Assembly (NCBI GenBank): GCA_049594615.1
Contig: JBMYJR010000006.1
Span: forward strand, 1-64,000
DNA from: CAXPZW01 sp049594615
GTDB lineage: Bacteria > Bacteroidota > Bacteroidia > Flavobacteriales_D > Sanyastnellaceae
Direction: 5' to 3'
Length of the DNA: 64,000 nt
The first letter of the stretch is position 1. Each line of letters starts with the position of its first letter. This document shows, piece after piece, positions 26,780-36,109 of the stretch. The notes beneath the pieces are model-generated. The model was given only the letters and a program-made list of their open reading frames with translations. It was not told the origin of the DNA and did not search any database. The translations under genes were made by a program, and so were the position numbers.

Positions 26780-27951
26780 TGGATCTTTCGGTGTACTTCC
26801 AGCCGGTGTCCAACCGCATCGCCGGCGATGCCTTCGAACCCAACATGTTGGGCTCAACCATTGCCATTTACCGTGAAGGGCGTGAATTCCCCGAACTGGA
26901 AGGTGTTGCTGTGGCCCTGATTGGCGTCAATGAAAGTCGCGGGCACGAGGCCAACAACGGCTGCGAACATGCCCCCGACGCCATCCGCCGCTACTTCTAC
27001 CGCCTGTACCGCTTCGACCGCGAGGTGAAGGTGGTGGACCTTGGCAACATCCAAGCAGGCGCGTCTTTGAACGACACCTTTTACGCGGTCAGCGACGGCT
27101 GCCAACAACTGATCAAGCAGGGCATTGTTCCGGTGGTGATCGGCGGTAGCCAGGACCTGACCTATGCCATGTACCAAGGCTACGAGAAACTGGAGGACAC
27201 CATCAACGTGGCCACCATTGACCCGCGCCTGGACTTGAGCACCGACGCCGAAGCCCCTTCCTCGGCCACCAACTACCTCAACCGCCTCATCCTCCATCAA
27301 CCGAACTACCTGTTCAATTACAGCAACCTGGCGGGTCAACGCTACCTCACCGATCCCGACATGCTGGAGATGATGGACCGCATGTACTTTGACACCACCC
27401 GGCTGGGGCAACTGGCCGAGAACATCCAAACGGGTGAACCGGCACTGCGCAACGCAGACCTGGTGAGCATCGACATTTCTGCGGTGCGTCAAACCGATGC
27501 ACCGGGCACTGCCGGACGCGGACCCAACGGCCTGCGCGCCGAACACCTCTGCCAATTGGCTTGGTATGCCGGCATGGGCGACAAGCTCACCTCCCTCGGA
27601 CTCTTTGAAGTCAATCCAGAACTGGACGAAAACGGGCAAACCGTGCACTTGGCAGCCCAAACCGTGTGGTGCTTTCTGGACGGCTTCTCGCAACGCAAAG
27701 AGGACTACCCTAAGTCCTCACTCGAAACGTGCACCAAGTACACCGTGCACCTCGAAAGCTCAGGCCACGACTTGTTGTTCTACAAAAGCGAGAAAACCGA
27801 CCGCTGGTGGATGGACGTCCCCTATCCTGCTGGGATCACCAACCGCTACCAGCGTCACCACATTGTGCCCTGCACCTACGAAGAATATCTGCAGGCCGCG
27901 CGCGACGAAGTACCTGATCGCTATTGGCGCACTTTTCAGAAGCTCGTTTGA
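26779..27951 (+). CDS. Arginase/formimidoylglutamase-fold protein with degenerate metal site
   Basis: 390 residues of the ureohydrolase fold, longer than a typical arginase. The usual metal motifs are altered: GGDH is GGSQD (122-126), DAHxD is DPRLD (148-152), and SxDxDxxDP is SIDISAVRQTD (230-240) with Asp232 kept and the second Asp replaced by Ser. At least three of six manganese ligands are missing, so ordinary arginase/formimidoylglutamase activity is doubtful. The start codon overlaps the topA stop by one base, so the two are probably translated together. The gldKLMN operon follows. Function is unknown; databases may label it formimidoylglutamase. Confidence 0.8.
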   Translation: MDLSVYFQPVSNRIAGDAFEPNMLGSTIAIYREGREFPELEGVAVALIGVNESRGHEANNGCEHAPDAIRRYFYRLYRFDREVKVVDLGNIQAGASLNDTFYAVSDGCQQLIKQGIVPVVIGGSQDLTYAMYQGYEKLEDTINVATIDPRLDLSTDAEAPSSATNYLNRLILHQPNYLFNYSNLAGQRYLTDPDMLEMMDRMYFDTTRLGQLAENIQTGEPALRNADLVSIDISAVRQTDAPGTAGRGPNGLRAEHLCQLAWYAGMGDKLTSLGLFEVNPELDENGQTVHLAAQTVWCFLDGFSQRKEDYPKSSLETCTKYTVHLESSGHDLLFYKSEKTDRWWMDVPYPAGITNRYQRHHIVPCTYEEYLQAARDEVPDRYWRTFQKLV

Positions 27952-28034
27952 GTCCTCAACAGTGTACCGTTAACATCCCTGTCGCAACCGTTCTAGGATT
28001 CGTCGAAACCCGCTAATTATCGGGCTTTCCGAAA

Positions 28035-28065
28035 TTTGGCGCTCTCAGAATTTTCGTTATTTTAG
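28035..28065 (+). promoter_or_regulatory. Promoter of the porP-gldKLMN operon: TTTG-N19-TATTTTAG
   Basis: TTTG at 28035-28038 and TATTTTAG at 28058-28065 have the consensus 19-base spacer; the -7 box differs from TAnnTTTG at one position. It leaves a leader of about 50 bases before the ATG at 28122. Confidence 0.6.
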
Positions 28066-28121
28066 CAGCTTTCCAGAAGTCGACTTAGTACCCAAACGCC
28101 TGCAACTCAAGGAAAAGACGG

Positions 28122-29108
28122 ATGAAGAAAATCGTGATTTTGGCCCTCGGAGTGCTTGCCCTGAATGGCCTGAAGGCCCAGCAAGACCCTCAGTACACCC
28201 AATGGATGTACGATAAGCTGTCGTTCAACCCTGCATACGCCGGGTTCGCGTGTGATGAATGCTTTGGTGCAGGCGGCCACGCCCTCACCTTACTCTACCG
28301 CGATCAATGGGACGGCCTTAACCGCGACCCCAAGACCGCCCTCTTGAATTACAACGGCAACTTTGGCAACGCCTTTGGCTCCGGTAACTTGGGCGCGGGA
28401 GTCACCTTCTACTCAGACAATCTTGGCCAGGAGCGCAACAGCTTGATACGCATCAATGCGGCGTACCACATTCCCCTCAGTGGTGGCAACATCCTGAGCG
28501 CGGGTATCGGATTGGGCCAATTCAGCAAAACCCTCGGCAACGACTGGATAGCCATCGACAACCCTGCGAGCGACCCGTTGATCCCCGACGAAGAGTCAAC
28601 TGCATCTGCGTTTGACGCCAATTTGGGCGTGTATTTCACTCGTCCGGGCGAATATTACGTTGGTTTGTCAGCGACCCACTTGAGTCAAGCGGAGTTGGAG
28701 AACCTCTCCATTACTGTTAACCGACACTACTACTTCATGGGGGGCTACAACTACGACGTTACTCCGGGCTACTTGACGCTCAGAGGAAATGTGCTCGCCA
28801 AAACCGATCTGACCGAATACATTGCGGACATCAACGTGAACGCATTGTTCAACGACATGATTTGGGCTGGTCTCACCTACCGTACCCAAGACGCCATAGC
28901 GCCAATGGCGGGCTTCAAGTACAGCTGGGATGCTGAGAGCGAAACCCAAATCACACACTACTGCTTCCGTCTGGGGTATTCTTACGATGCCACGACGTCA
29001 GCACTTAGAAATTACAGCGCTGGTTCTCACGAGGTTTTCGCCACCCTCTGTTTGAACCTAGAGCCGATCATCCTCCGAACGAAGTTTAGCAATCCGCGAT
29101 TCCTTTAA
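28122..29108 (+). CDS. porP: PorP/SprF family type IX secretion system membrane protein
   Basis: 328 residues. Signal peptide 1-20 (ends LKAQ), then the family opening QQDPQYTQWMYDKLSFNPAYAG and an outer-membrane beta-barrel of alternating hydrophobic strands. PorP/SprF proteins are barrels needed for secretion or attachment of particular type IX cargo. It is first in the operon, 99 bp before gldK, the order seen in gliding Bacteroidota. Two extra cysteines (CDEC, near residues 44-47) in the first loop are unusual for a barrel protein and could form a disulfide. Confidence 0.92.
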   Translation: MKKIVILALGVLALNGLKAQQDPQYTQWMYDKLSFNPAYAGFACDECFGAGGHALTLLYRDQWDGLNRDPKTALLNYNGNFGNAFGSGNLGAGVTFYSDNLGQERNSLIRINAAYHIPLSGGNILSAGIGLGQFSKTLGNDWIAIDNPASDPLIPDEESTASAFDANLGVYFTRPGEYYVGLSATHLSQAELENLSITVNRHYYFMGGYNYDVTPGYLTLRGNVLAKTDLTEYIADINVNALFNDMIWAGLTYRTQDAIAPMAGFKYSWDAESETQITHYCFRLGYSYDATTSALRNYSAGSHEVFATLCLNLEPIILRTKFSNPRFL

Positions 29109-29136
29109 TACTAAAGCGAAACAAATGCGGTTATAT

Positions 29137-29148
29137 GAACGTACGTTC
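29137..29148. repeat. 12-bp perfect palindrome GAACGTACGTTC between porP and gldK
   Basis: It lies in the 99-bp gap between porP and gldK. Nearby, CCTGCTCAC is repeated directly and CTCGAA/TTCGAG arms flank a T-rich stretch. This could be RNA structure modulating downstream expression or a protein site. Confidence 0.35.
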
Positions 29149-29207
29149 TCGAACCTGCTCACTCTTTTTTCGAGGATACCTGCTCACCTGCTGGAAATAG
29201 GGAAATC

Positions 29208-30575
29208 ATGAAAAAAACGTTTTATCCGTTTCTGCTGCTGCTCTGCTTGGCTAGCTGCTATCCGGGCCCTCGTGGCGAACTCGTAGGAGTTCAACCGCGG
29301 GAGGATTGGGTGCAGTACAATCCGTATGGGATGAATTACATCCACTACGGCTCATACACCATGGGACCAAGCGATCAGGATGTACCATGGGCCAACAACG
29401 CGCGGTCAAAGACCGTGACGGTGCCCGCATTCTACATCGATCAGCACGAAATCTCCAACAACGAATACCGACAGTTCGTGTACTATGTCCGTGATTCGCT
29501 CTTCCGCGATGAACTGGCACAAGACGACAATGAACTGTACTTCTTTGCCGAAGACGAATACGGGCGTGAGCTCGATCGTTTCATCGACAAAGGCTATGTC
29601 CTGAACTGGGACGAACCCATTGACTGGGAGAACGAGGACGTGTTCGATCTGCTCTACGACAAGTTCTATCTCCAGGGTGCCGAACAGTTCTACAACACCA
29701 AACAGTTGGACAGCCGAAAGATGAATTTCCGCTACTGGTGGATTGATCTGCAAGGCGCTGCCCGCAAGGCTGGTAAGGACTTGGAATTTGGTGAAGTGAA
29801 CGCCCTCAACCAGTTGCACTCGGTACGCGGCCATTCGGACCGTGCCCAGTTCATCATTGAGGAGACGATCAACGTATACCCTGACACCCTGTGCTGGATC
29901 CACGACTTCACTTACAGCAACAACACCCCGCTGACCAAGCAATACTTCTGGCACCCCGCCTACGATGACTACCCTGTGGTGGGTATCAGCTGGGGACAAG
30001 CCAAAGCATTCGTGGCCTGGCGTACCCAGATCCTGAACGAGTGGAAAACCCGTTCTGGACAGACCTTCGTGCAAGACTTCCGTCTGCCCTCGGAGGCCGA
30101 GTGGGAATTCGCGTCGCGCGGCGGTTTGGAACTGGCTCCCTACCCATGGGGTGGCCCATACATTCGAAACATCCAAGGTTGTCCGCTGGCGAACTTCAAG
30201 CCCATGCGCGGTGACTACGTGGAAGATGGCGGTTGTCACACCGTGCCCATCGATTCATACTCTCCCAACGACTACGGCCTCTACAACATGGCCGGTAACG
30301 TGTCAGAGTGGACCAACACGGCTTACGACGAGTCGGTGTACGAGTTCTCGCACGACATGAGTCCAGAGTACGAATACAACGCCAAACTCGATGATCCACC
30401 GGCCATGAAGCGCAAGGTGATTCGCGGCGGCTCGTGGAAAGACATTGGTTACTTCTGCCAGACCGGTACCCGTACCTATGAGTACTCGGACACTGCGAAG
30501 GCCTACATCGGCTTCCGATGCGTGATGTCTTACCTCGGACGCGGTAAGAGCATTGATCCCAAAGACTTCAACTAG
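29208..30575 (+). CDS. gldK: Type IX secretion/gliding lipoprotein GldK (PorK)
   Basis: 455 residues. Lipoprotein signal with lipobox LASC (Cys17). The mature part has the formylglycine-generating-enzyme-like fold: GSYTMGPSDQDVPW, YIDQHEISNNEYRQFVYY, LPSEAEWEFASRGG, NMAGNVSEWTNTAYD and VIRGGSWKD. In GldK this domain is structural rather than catalytic. With GldN it forms the periplasmic ring attached to the outer membrane. It is followed 70 bp later by gldL. Confidence 0.96.
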   Translation: MKKTFYPFLLLLCLASCYPGPRGELVGVQPREDWVQYNPYGMNYIHYGSYTMGPSDQDVPWANNARSKTVTVPAFYIDQHEISNNEYRQFVYYVRDSLFRDELAQDDNELYFFAEDEYGRELDRFIDKGYVLNWDEPIDWENEDVFDLLYDKFYLQGAEQFYNTKQLDSRKMNFRYWWIDLQGAARKAGKDLEFGEVNALNQLHSVRGHSDRAQFIIEETINVYPDTLCWIHDFTYSNNTPLTKQYFWHPAYDDYPVVGISWGQAKAFVAWRTQILNEWKTRSGQTFVQDFRLPSEAEWEFASRGGLELAPYPWGGPYIRNIQGCPLANFKPMRGDYVEDGGCHTVPIDSYSPNDYGLYNMAGNVSEWTNTAYDESVYEFSHDMSPEYEYNAKLDDPPAMKRKVIRGGSWKDIGYFCQTGTRTYEYSDTAKAYIGFRCVMSYLGRGKSIDPKDFN

Positions 30576-30645
30576 GCCGCTTTGAAACCCGGCTTGGTAC
30601 CCCTTCTCTCAATCACATCTGTAAACCAAAAGCAAGAAAACAATC

Positions 30646-31434
30646 ATGAAACCAGGAAGTAAAGCGTGGAAGAACTTCATGGCCAAACTCTACGGCATTG
30701 GTGCCGCAGTAGTTATCGTTGGTGCACTGTTTAAAATCCAACACTGGCCCATGGCAAGTCTGCTGCTCATTGTAGGTCTGACTACAGAAGCAATCATCTT
30801 CTTCTTCTCAGCCTTTGAGCCGCCACACGAAGAGCCAGACTGGACCCTGGTTTACCCAGAGCTCGCACATGGCCACTCTGACGGTCACGGCGAAATCGGC
30901 GCAGCTGGCAGCAATAAGTCACTGACCGAGCAATTGGACGACATGTTGGGCGACGCGAAGATCGAGCCAGAATTGATCCAAAGCCTCGGTGACGGCATGC
31001 GCTCACTTAGCGCACAGACCAGCAACCTCAATGACATCACTGAAGTCGGTACTGCTTCGAAAGAATACACAGAGAGCCTTCGCGGTGCATCCGACAAGGT
31101 AGGTTCCCTGACGGACACTTATGCCCAGGCCTCTGAGTCTCTCCTCGGCATCACCCAAAATGCGGAAGCTGGCAACACTGCCGGTGAGCACCTCCAAAAG
31201 ATGTCCGAGAACTTGGCCAACCTCAACAACATGTACGAGCTGCAACTCGGCGAACTCGAGAAGTCGCGTCAGTTGTACTCTGGCATGTCTGAGCTGGTTC
31301 AAAACCTCAGCGATTCGATCGAAGACACCCGTCTCTACAAAGACAACATCTCGGAGCTGGCCCAAAACCTGCAGTCACTGAACACCGTGTACAGCAACAT
31401 GCTGAACGCGATGGGCGCAGGACCAAAAGCCTAA
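30646..31434 (+). CDS. gldL: Type IX secretion/gliding motor protein GldL (PorL)
   Basis: 262 residues. Two N-terminal transmembrane helices (about 15-34 and 37-57) carry the charged residues expected for the proton-driven motor: Lys30, His33, Glu48 and Glu58 in the FKIQHWP, TTEAIIFF and SAFEP contexts. The long C-terminal part (~60-262) is helical/coiled coil and lies on the cytoplasmic side. GldL forms the inner-membrane rotor/stator with GldM, powering secretion and gliding. gldM follows 39 bp downstream. Confidence 0.96.
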   Translation: MKPGSKAWKNFMAKLYGIGAAVVIVGALFKIQHWPMASLLLIVGLTTEAIIFFFSAFEPPHEEPDWTLVYPELAHGHSDGHGEIGAAGSNKSLTEQLDDMLGDAKIEPELIQSLGDGMRSLSAQTSNLNDITEVGTASKEYTESLRGASDKVGSLTDTYAQASESLLGITQNAEAGNTAGEHLQKMSENLANLNNMYELQLGELEKSRQLYSGMSELVQNLSDSIEDTRLYKDNISELAQNLQSLNTVYSNMLNAMGAGPKA

Positions 31435-31473
31435 TCCGCCTCGGAGCTATTCACCCCACAAAAAGCATGACCC

Positions 31474-33195
31474 ATGGCAGGTGGTAAGGAAACCCCGAGA
31501 CAAAAAATGATCGGCATGATGTACCTCGTGCTGACCGCACTGCTGGCCTTGAACGTATCGAAGGAGATCCTCGACGCGTTCACTCAGGTAGATACCGGTG
31601 TGCGTCAGACCTCTGAGGTTGCGGAAGCCAAAGCGATGGCTGGACTCAGCGTGCTCTCAAGCTCTTCAAATCCGGAGAAGGCGAAGCCGTTCTTGAACAA
31701 AGCCAACGAAGTAGGTGATAAAGCCGATGAGCTGATCGCCTATATCAACGAACTCAAAGCCCGTACAATTGCAGTTTCTGAAGGCGACTTGCCTCCAGGT
31801 GACAACAAGTACGGCGAGTACATGATCGACGGCATCACCGTTGGCATGAACGACAAGAAGCCGGATTCAGACGACTACTACGTGACCAAAAAGGACGAGA
31901 ACCAAAACAACACTTCGTTGCTGTTTGGATCAGATCCTCAAAAGCCCCACGACAAGCCGTGGTCTGCCACCGAGCTGAAAGGCAAGCTGGAAACCTACCG
32001 CGATTACCTGAAAGGTGTAACCGTGAAAGAAGTGACCGGCAACACGTGGAAGATGCCCGATGGGCTCAAGGCGAGCTTTGACGAAATCTTCTCTTACGAG
32101 CCTACGATGGAAGGCCCTAAAGGCGACGAGAAGGAGGTACTCTGGGAGTACAAGAACTTCTACCATATGCCACTGGCTGCACTTATGCCCATCATGAGTA
32201 AGTTCCAGTTGGACGTGGAGAACGCCAAAGCGGACGTCATCACTGCCCTCTCTACCGGTGTTGAAGGCAGCTCGTACAAGTTCACCAACCTCGCGGCCAT
32301 GGTGATTCCAAAGAGCAACTACATCCTGCGTGGCGATTCGTTCGCAGCAGAGATCCTGCTCGCGGCTTACGACGGCACCAACCCTCCGCGCACGTACGTA
32401 CAAACCACCGATTGGAACGGTGCGGATTCATCCCTGCTGGACGTTGCTGGTTTAGAAGCGTTGCCCATCAACGAGCGCGGCCTCGGTGAGCTCAAATTGG
32501 GCACCCGCGGTATGGGCTTGGGCGATCACTCCTACAAAGGCTTGATCGAGTACGACGGCCCTCAAGGCACTGAAAAGATTCCGGTGTACATTCCTCCATT
32601 CACTGTAGCTGAGCCTGCGCTGGTAGTGTCTCCTACTGCGATGAACGTGTTCTACCGTGGTCTGCCTAACCCCGTTGAGATTTCAGTACCGGGTGTTCCC
32701 CAAGACAAGGTGCAAGCCACCTGCGCGGGTCACACAATGTCCAAGGGCTCTAACGGCGAATGGATCGTCAAACCAGGCAAAGGCAAGGACGCCAAGATTT
32801 CAGTTTCGGCTGAGATCGACGGCAAGAAGGTGAACATGGGTACCAAGGAGTTCCGTATCAAGAACATCCCGGATCCTGTTCCACAGTTCAACGGCAAGTC
32901 GCCGAAGGACAACAACATCAAACTGTCTGACGCGCAAAACGCGGCTGGTCTGCGTGCAGCGATGGACGATTTCCTCTTCGACGTGAAAGTGTCGGTGGTG
33001 GAATTCACAATGGTGTTCACCCGCGACGGCCAAGTGATCGAGAAGAAGTCAACCTCCAACCGTGTCACCAGCGAAATGCAGGCGAACCTGAAAAAACTGA
33101 AGCGCGGCCAAAAGGTGTACATCAACAACATCATGGTCAAGATGCCTGACGGATCAAAACGTAAGGTGGCCAACATTACGCTCAAGTGCGTATAA
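31474..33195 (+). CDS. gldM: Type IX secretion/gliding motor protein GldM (PorM)
   Basis: 573 residues. N-terminus MAGGKETPRQKMIGMMYLVLTALLALNVS, where a single transmembrane helix leads to EILDAF, as in GldM. The periplasmic part has a helical D1 domain (~35-220) followed by beta domains, with ALVVSPTAMNVFYRGLPNP at the third-domain boundary and a C-terminal domain reaching GldK/N. With GldL it converts proton motive force into motion of the periplasmic stalk. It is followed 17 bp later by gldN. Confidence 0.96.
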   Translation: MAGGKETPRQKMIGMMYLVLTALLALNVSKEILDAFTQVDTGVRQTSEVAEAKAMAGLSVLSSSSNPEKAKPFLNKANEVGDKADELIAYINELKARTIAVSEGDLPPGDNKYGEYMIDGITVGMNDKKPDSDDYYVTKKDENQNNTSLLFGSDPQKPHDKPWSATELKGKLETYRDYLKGVTVKEVTGNTWKMPDGLKASFDEIFSYEPTMEGPKGDEKEVLWEYKNFYHMPLAALMPIMSKFQLDVENAKADVITALSTGVEGSSYKFTNLAAMVIPKSNYILRGDSFAAEILLAAYDGTNPPRTYVQTTDWNGADSSLLDVAGLEALPINERGLGELKLGTRGMGLGDHSYKGLIEYDGPQGTEKIPVYIPPFTVAEPALVVSPTAMNVFYRGLPNPVEISVPGVPQDKVQATCAGHTMSKGSNGEWIVKPGKGKDAKISVSAEIDGKKVNMGTKEFRIKNIPDPVPQFNGKSPKDNNIKLSDAQNAAGLRAAMDDFLFDVKVSVVEFTMVFTRDGQVIEKKSTSNRVTSEMQANLKKLKRGQKVYINNIMVKMPDGSKRKVANITLKCV

Positions 33196-33212
33196 TCCAA
33201 AAACACGAAGTC

Positions 33213-34067
33213 ATGAAGTCATTCGTTGCCCTGCTCGCTGCTTTTGCACTGCTGCTCTCTTGTACAGAATCTAGCGCTCAGGTACAAACCGTTCTCGACG
33301 GTGCGTACGTGAAGGAACACAACTTCACCAAGGCGGTGATCCCGTATCCCCACCTGCGTGAGGCCGATGTGCTCTGGGCAAAGCGCGTGTGGCAAGTCAT
33401 CGATCTCCGGGAGAAGATGAACCACCCGTTCTACTACCCCACCGAGGAGATCGAAGACCGCAAGAGCCTGTTTGACGTGATCCGTTACGCCCTTCTCACT
33501 GAAGGATCGCTGACCGCTTACAGCCTCGGCCCTACTGATGATGACGACGAATTCCGTTTCCCCATGACCACCACCGAGTTGGATTCACTCTTGAACCCAG
33601 TTGTGGTGAGCTACGTGGAAGACCTGGACACTGGAGAACGCCTCCCGGTGGAGAACGTGACCCCGATTCAATCGGCGGACATCACCCAGTACCAGATCAA
33701 GGAAGACTGGATCTTTGACAAACAACGCTCTGAGCGCTACGTGCGCATCATCGGTATTGCACCCATGAAAGAAGCGTTCAACGATGAAGGTGAGAAGATC
33801 GGTTACAAGACCCTCTTCTGGCTTTATTTCCCCGAGTGCCGCTACGTATTCGCGAACTGGGAAGTGTTCAACTTCCACAGCGACTCGCAGCGCCGCACCT
33901 ACGAGGACCTGTTCCAGAAGCGCAACTTCACCAGCTACATCATCAAAGAGGCCAACGTGTACGACCGCTCCATTGCCGGTTACGCACGAGGAGTACAGGC
34001 CCTGCTGGAAAGCGAACGTATCAAGCAGGAACTGTTTGAATTCGAACACGACTTGTGGCACTACTAA
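33213..34067 (+). CDS. gldN: Type IX secretion/gliding protein GldN (PorN)
   Basis: 284 residues: signal peptide about 1-22 (ends ESSA-Q), then the family sequence VLDGAYVKEHNFTKAVIPYPHLREADVLWAKRVWQVIDLREKMN and, later, LFWLYFPECRYVFANWEVFN. GldN binds GldK in the outer-membrane-associated ring. The ATG at 33213 is chosen because it begins the hydrophobic signal; an in-frame upstream start would overlap gldM and add polar residues. Cys17 near the cleavage site gives a weak lipobox look-alike (LLSC), but the GldN family is not lipidated. A terminator follows immediately. Confidence 0.95.
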   Translation: MKSFVALLAAFALLLSCTESSAQVQTVLDGAYVKEHNFTKAVIPYPHLREADVLWAKRVWQVIDLREKMNHPFYYPTEEIEDRKSLFDVIRYALLTEGSLTAYSLGPTDDDDEFRFPMTTTELDSLLNPVVVSYVEDLDTGERLPVENVTPIQSADITQYQIKEDWIFDKQRSERYVRIIGIAPMKEAFNDEGEKIGYKTLFWLYFPECRYVFANWEVFNFHSDSQRRTYEDLFQKRNFTSYIIKEANVYDRSIAGYARGVQALLESERIKQELFEFEHDLWHY

Positions 34068-34088
34068 GCCACGGACCAGAGAATAAAA

Positions 34089-34117
34089 GGGCTGCCCGCA
34101 TTGGGCGGCCCTTTTTG
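34089..34117 (+). terminator. Rho-independent terminator of the gld operon
   Basis: GGGCTGCCC pairs with GGGCGGCCC around a GCATT loop, followed by TTTTTG, 21 bp after the gldN stop. Confidence 0.88.
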
Positions 34118-34128
34118 TTTGTGACCGG

Positions 34129-34136
34129 TATCTTTG
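34129..34136 (+). promoter_or_regulatory. -7 box TATCTTTG for the ABC-F gene
   Basis: Exact TAnnTTTG match ending 7 bases before the ATG at 34144, just after the gld terminator. Confidence 0.55.
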
Positions 34137-34143
34137 CCGCTCG

Positions 34144-36108
34144 ATGATTTCGGTGAACCAATTGACAGTGGCCTTTGGCCAACGCGAACTCTTCAAAGAG
34201 GTGAGCTTCTTTGTGGGAGAGAAAGACTGCATTGGCCTGGTGGGCCGTAACGGTGCAGGCAAGTCCACCATGCTTAAAGTGTTTGCCGGCATCCAGCCCG
34301 CTACTGCTGGCGGCATCTCCACACCCAAAGGCACGCGCATCGGCTACCTGCCCCAAGAAATGGAGCACGCGCTGGACCGCACTGTGATGGAAGAGGCCGC
34401 CTCTGCCAAAGAAGAACTCCGCGAACTGGAGGCCGAGGTCGAGAAGATTGCCGCCGAGTTGGGTGAACGCACCGACTTCGAAACCGAGAGCTACCTCAAC
34501 CGCATTCAAGAACTCAACGACATCAACGACCGCTTGTCGCTGCTAGGAGGCGCCAACGAAGCCTCGGAAATCGAGCGTATCCTCAAAGGTTTGGGCTTCA
34601 CCGATGAAGACCTGCACAAAACCCTGGACCAGTTCTCGGGCGGATGGCAAATGCGTGTTGAGCTGGCCAAGCTACTGCTGCAGCGTCCCGACATGATGCT
34701 GCTCGATGAGCCTACCAACCACCTGGACATCGATTCCATCGAATGGTTGGAACAGTGGCTGAGCAACTACACCGGCGCCATCCTGCTGATTTCTCACGAC
34801 CGTCAATTCTTGGACACCGTCACCAACCGCACCATTGAGATTTCGGCTGGGCGCATTTACGACTTCAAGCACCCTTACTCCAAGTACGTCAAGCTGCGCG
34901 AGGAAGAACGCGAAAAGCAAATCCAAGCCTACAAGAACCAGCAGAAGTACATCGCAGATACCCAAGAGCTGATCAACAAGTTCCGCGCGAAAAAGAACAA
35001 GGCGGCGTTTGCCCAAACCTTGATTCGCAAGCTGGAAAAACTGGAACGCATCGAAGTAGACGGCTTTGACAACGCCGCCATGCACCTGAAGTTCCCCCCT
35101 TCCCCACGCTCGGGAAAGGTGGTGGTTTCCGCCGAAGGGGTAGAGAAGTACTACGAAGAGAAGCACGTCTTCTCCGGAGTGGACCTGATCATTCCACGCT
35201 TGGCCAAAGTGGCACTCGTGGGCAAAAACGGTGCGGGCAAGACCACTCTCACGCGTATTCTACTTGGACTCACCCCAACCTCGGGCGGCAAGTTCAACTT
35301 GGGCCACAACGTGGAGGTGGGCTACTACGCCCAAAACCAAGCCGAAGAACTCGACGGCGAAAAAACTGTGTTTGAAACCATCGACGAGGAAGCCGTGGGC
35401 GACATGCGCAAAAACGTGCGCAACCTGCTCGGTTCCTTCCTGTTCAGTGGTGAGGACGCCGAAAAAAAGGTGAAAGTGCTCTCAGGGGGCGAAAAAGCAC
35501 GTCTGGCGCTGTGCAAGCTCCTGCTCTTCCCCCACAACCTGCTGATTCTGGATGAGCCCACCAACCACTTGGACTTGCGCTCGAAGGAAGTGCTCAAGCA
35601 AGCGCTCATCAATTACGACGGGACGCTGATCCTGGTCTCCCACGACCGTGACTTCCTGTCTGGCCTGGCTGAGCACATATACGAGGTGCGCACTACCGGG
35701 CTCAAGCAATACATTGGCGACATCCGTGACTTCCTGCTGGAAAAACGCGCCGCATCCATTGCCGAGTTTGAAGCCGACCGCCAGCAAGGCGCCAAGGCCG
35801 CTCCCAAACCTGCTGCACCCAAAGCCGAAGCCTCTAACCAAAAGCTCAGTTACGAGGAGCGCAAAGCGCGCAAACGCCAACGCCGCAAACTGCAGAACAA
35901 GGTCTCCAAATGCGAACGAGAAATCGCAGATTTGGAAACCAGGCTCGCCGAGATGGATGCCGAAATCGCGGGCATGGATTACGAGGACCAAAAGAAGGCC
36001 CAAGACAAACTGCACGCCTACGGCGAAGTACAGCGCGAATTGGAAGGCCAAATGGCCGCTTGGGAAGAAGCCAGCAACGCCCTTGAAGCGCTTGGCGACG
36101 ACGAATAA
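34144..36108 (+). CDS. ABC-F family ATPase (ribosome-associated type)
   Basis: 654 residues with two ATP-binding cassettes and no membrane segments. Cassette 1: GRNGAGKST, FSGGWQMRVELAKLL, MMLLDEPTNHLD. Cassette 2: GKNGAGKTT, LSGGEKARLALCKLL, LLILDEPTNHLD. The linker between them (PtIM-like, EEREKQIQAYKNQQKYIADTQ) is helical, and the C-terminus (about 540-650) is a Lys/Glu-rich coiled coil. Family members bind the ribosomal E site and resolve stalled translation or antibiotic inhibition. The subgroup resembles Uup/YdiF-type housekeeping proteins rather than a drug-resistance factor. It ends 1 bp before the convergent pseudouridine synthase gene. Confidence 0.93.
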   Translation: MISVNQLTVAFGQRELFKEVSFFVGEKDCIGLVGRNGAGKSTMLKVFAGIQPATAGGISTPKGTRIGYLPQEMEHALDRTVMEEAASAKEELRELEAEVEKIAAELGERTDFETESYLNRIQELNDINDRLSLLGGANEASEIERILKGLGFTDEDLHKTLDQFSGGWQMRVELAKLLLQRPDMMLLDEPTNHLDIDSIEWLEQWLSNYTGAILLISHDRQFLDTVTNRTIEISAGRIYDFKHPYSKYVKLREEEREKQIQAYKNQQKYIADTQELINKFRAKKNKAAFAQTLIRKLEKLERIEVDGFDNAAMHLKFPPSPRSGKVVVSAEGVEKYYEEKHVFSGVDLIIPRLAKVALVGKNGAGKTTLTRILLGLTPTSGGKFNLGHNVEVGYYAQNQAEELDGEKTVFETIDEEAVGDMRKNVRNLLGSFLFSGEDAEKKVKVLSGGEKARLALCKLLLFPHNLLILDEPTNHLDLRSKEVLKQALINYDGTLILVSHDRDFLSGLAEHIYEVRTTGLKQYIGDIRDFLLEKRAASIAEFEADRQQGAKAAPKPAAPKAEASNQKLSYEERKARKRQRRKLQNKVSKCEREIADLETRLAEMDAEIAGMDYEDQKKAQDKLHAYGEVQRELEGQMAAWEEASNALEALGDDE

Positions 36109-36109
36109 A

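Noticed and set aside
33213..33282. GldN as a lipoprotein because of Cys17 after LLLS
   Set aside because: The residue at -2 does not fit a good lipobox, a normal signal-peptidase I site follows (SSA-Q), and family members are soluble periplasmic proteins.
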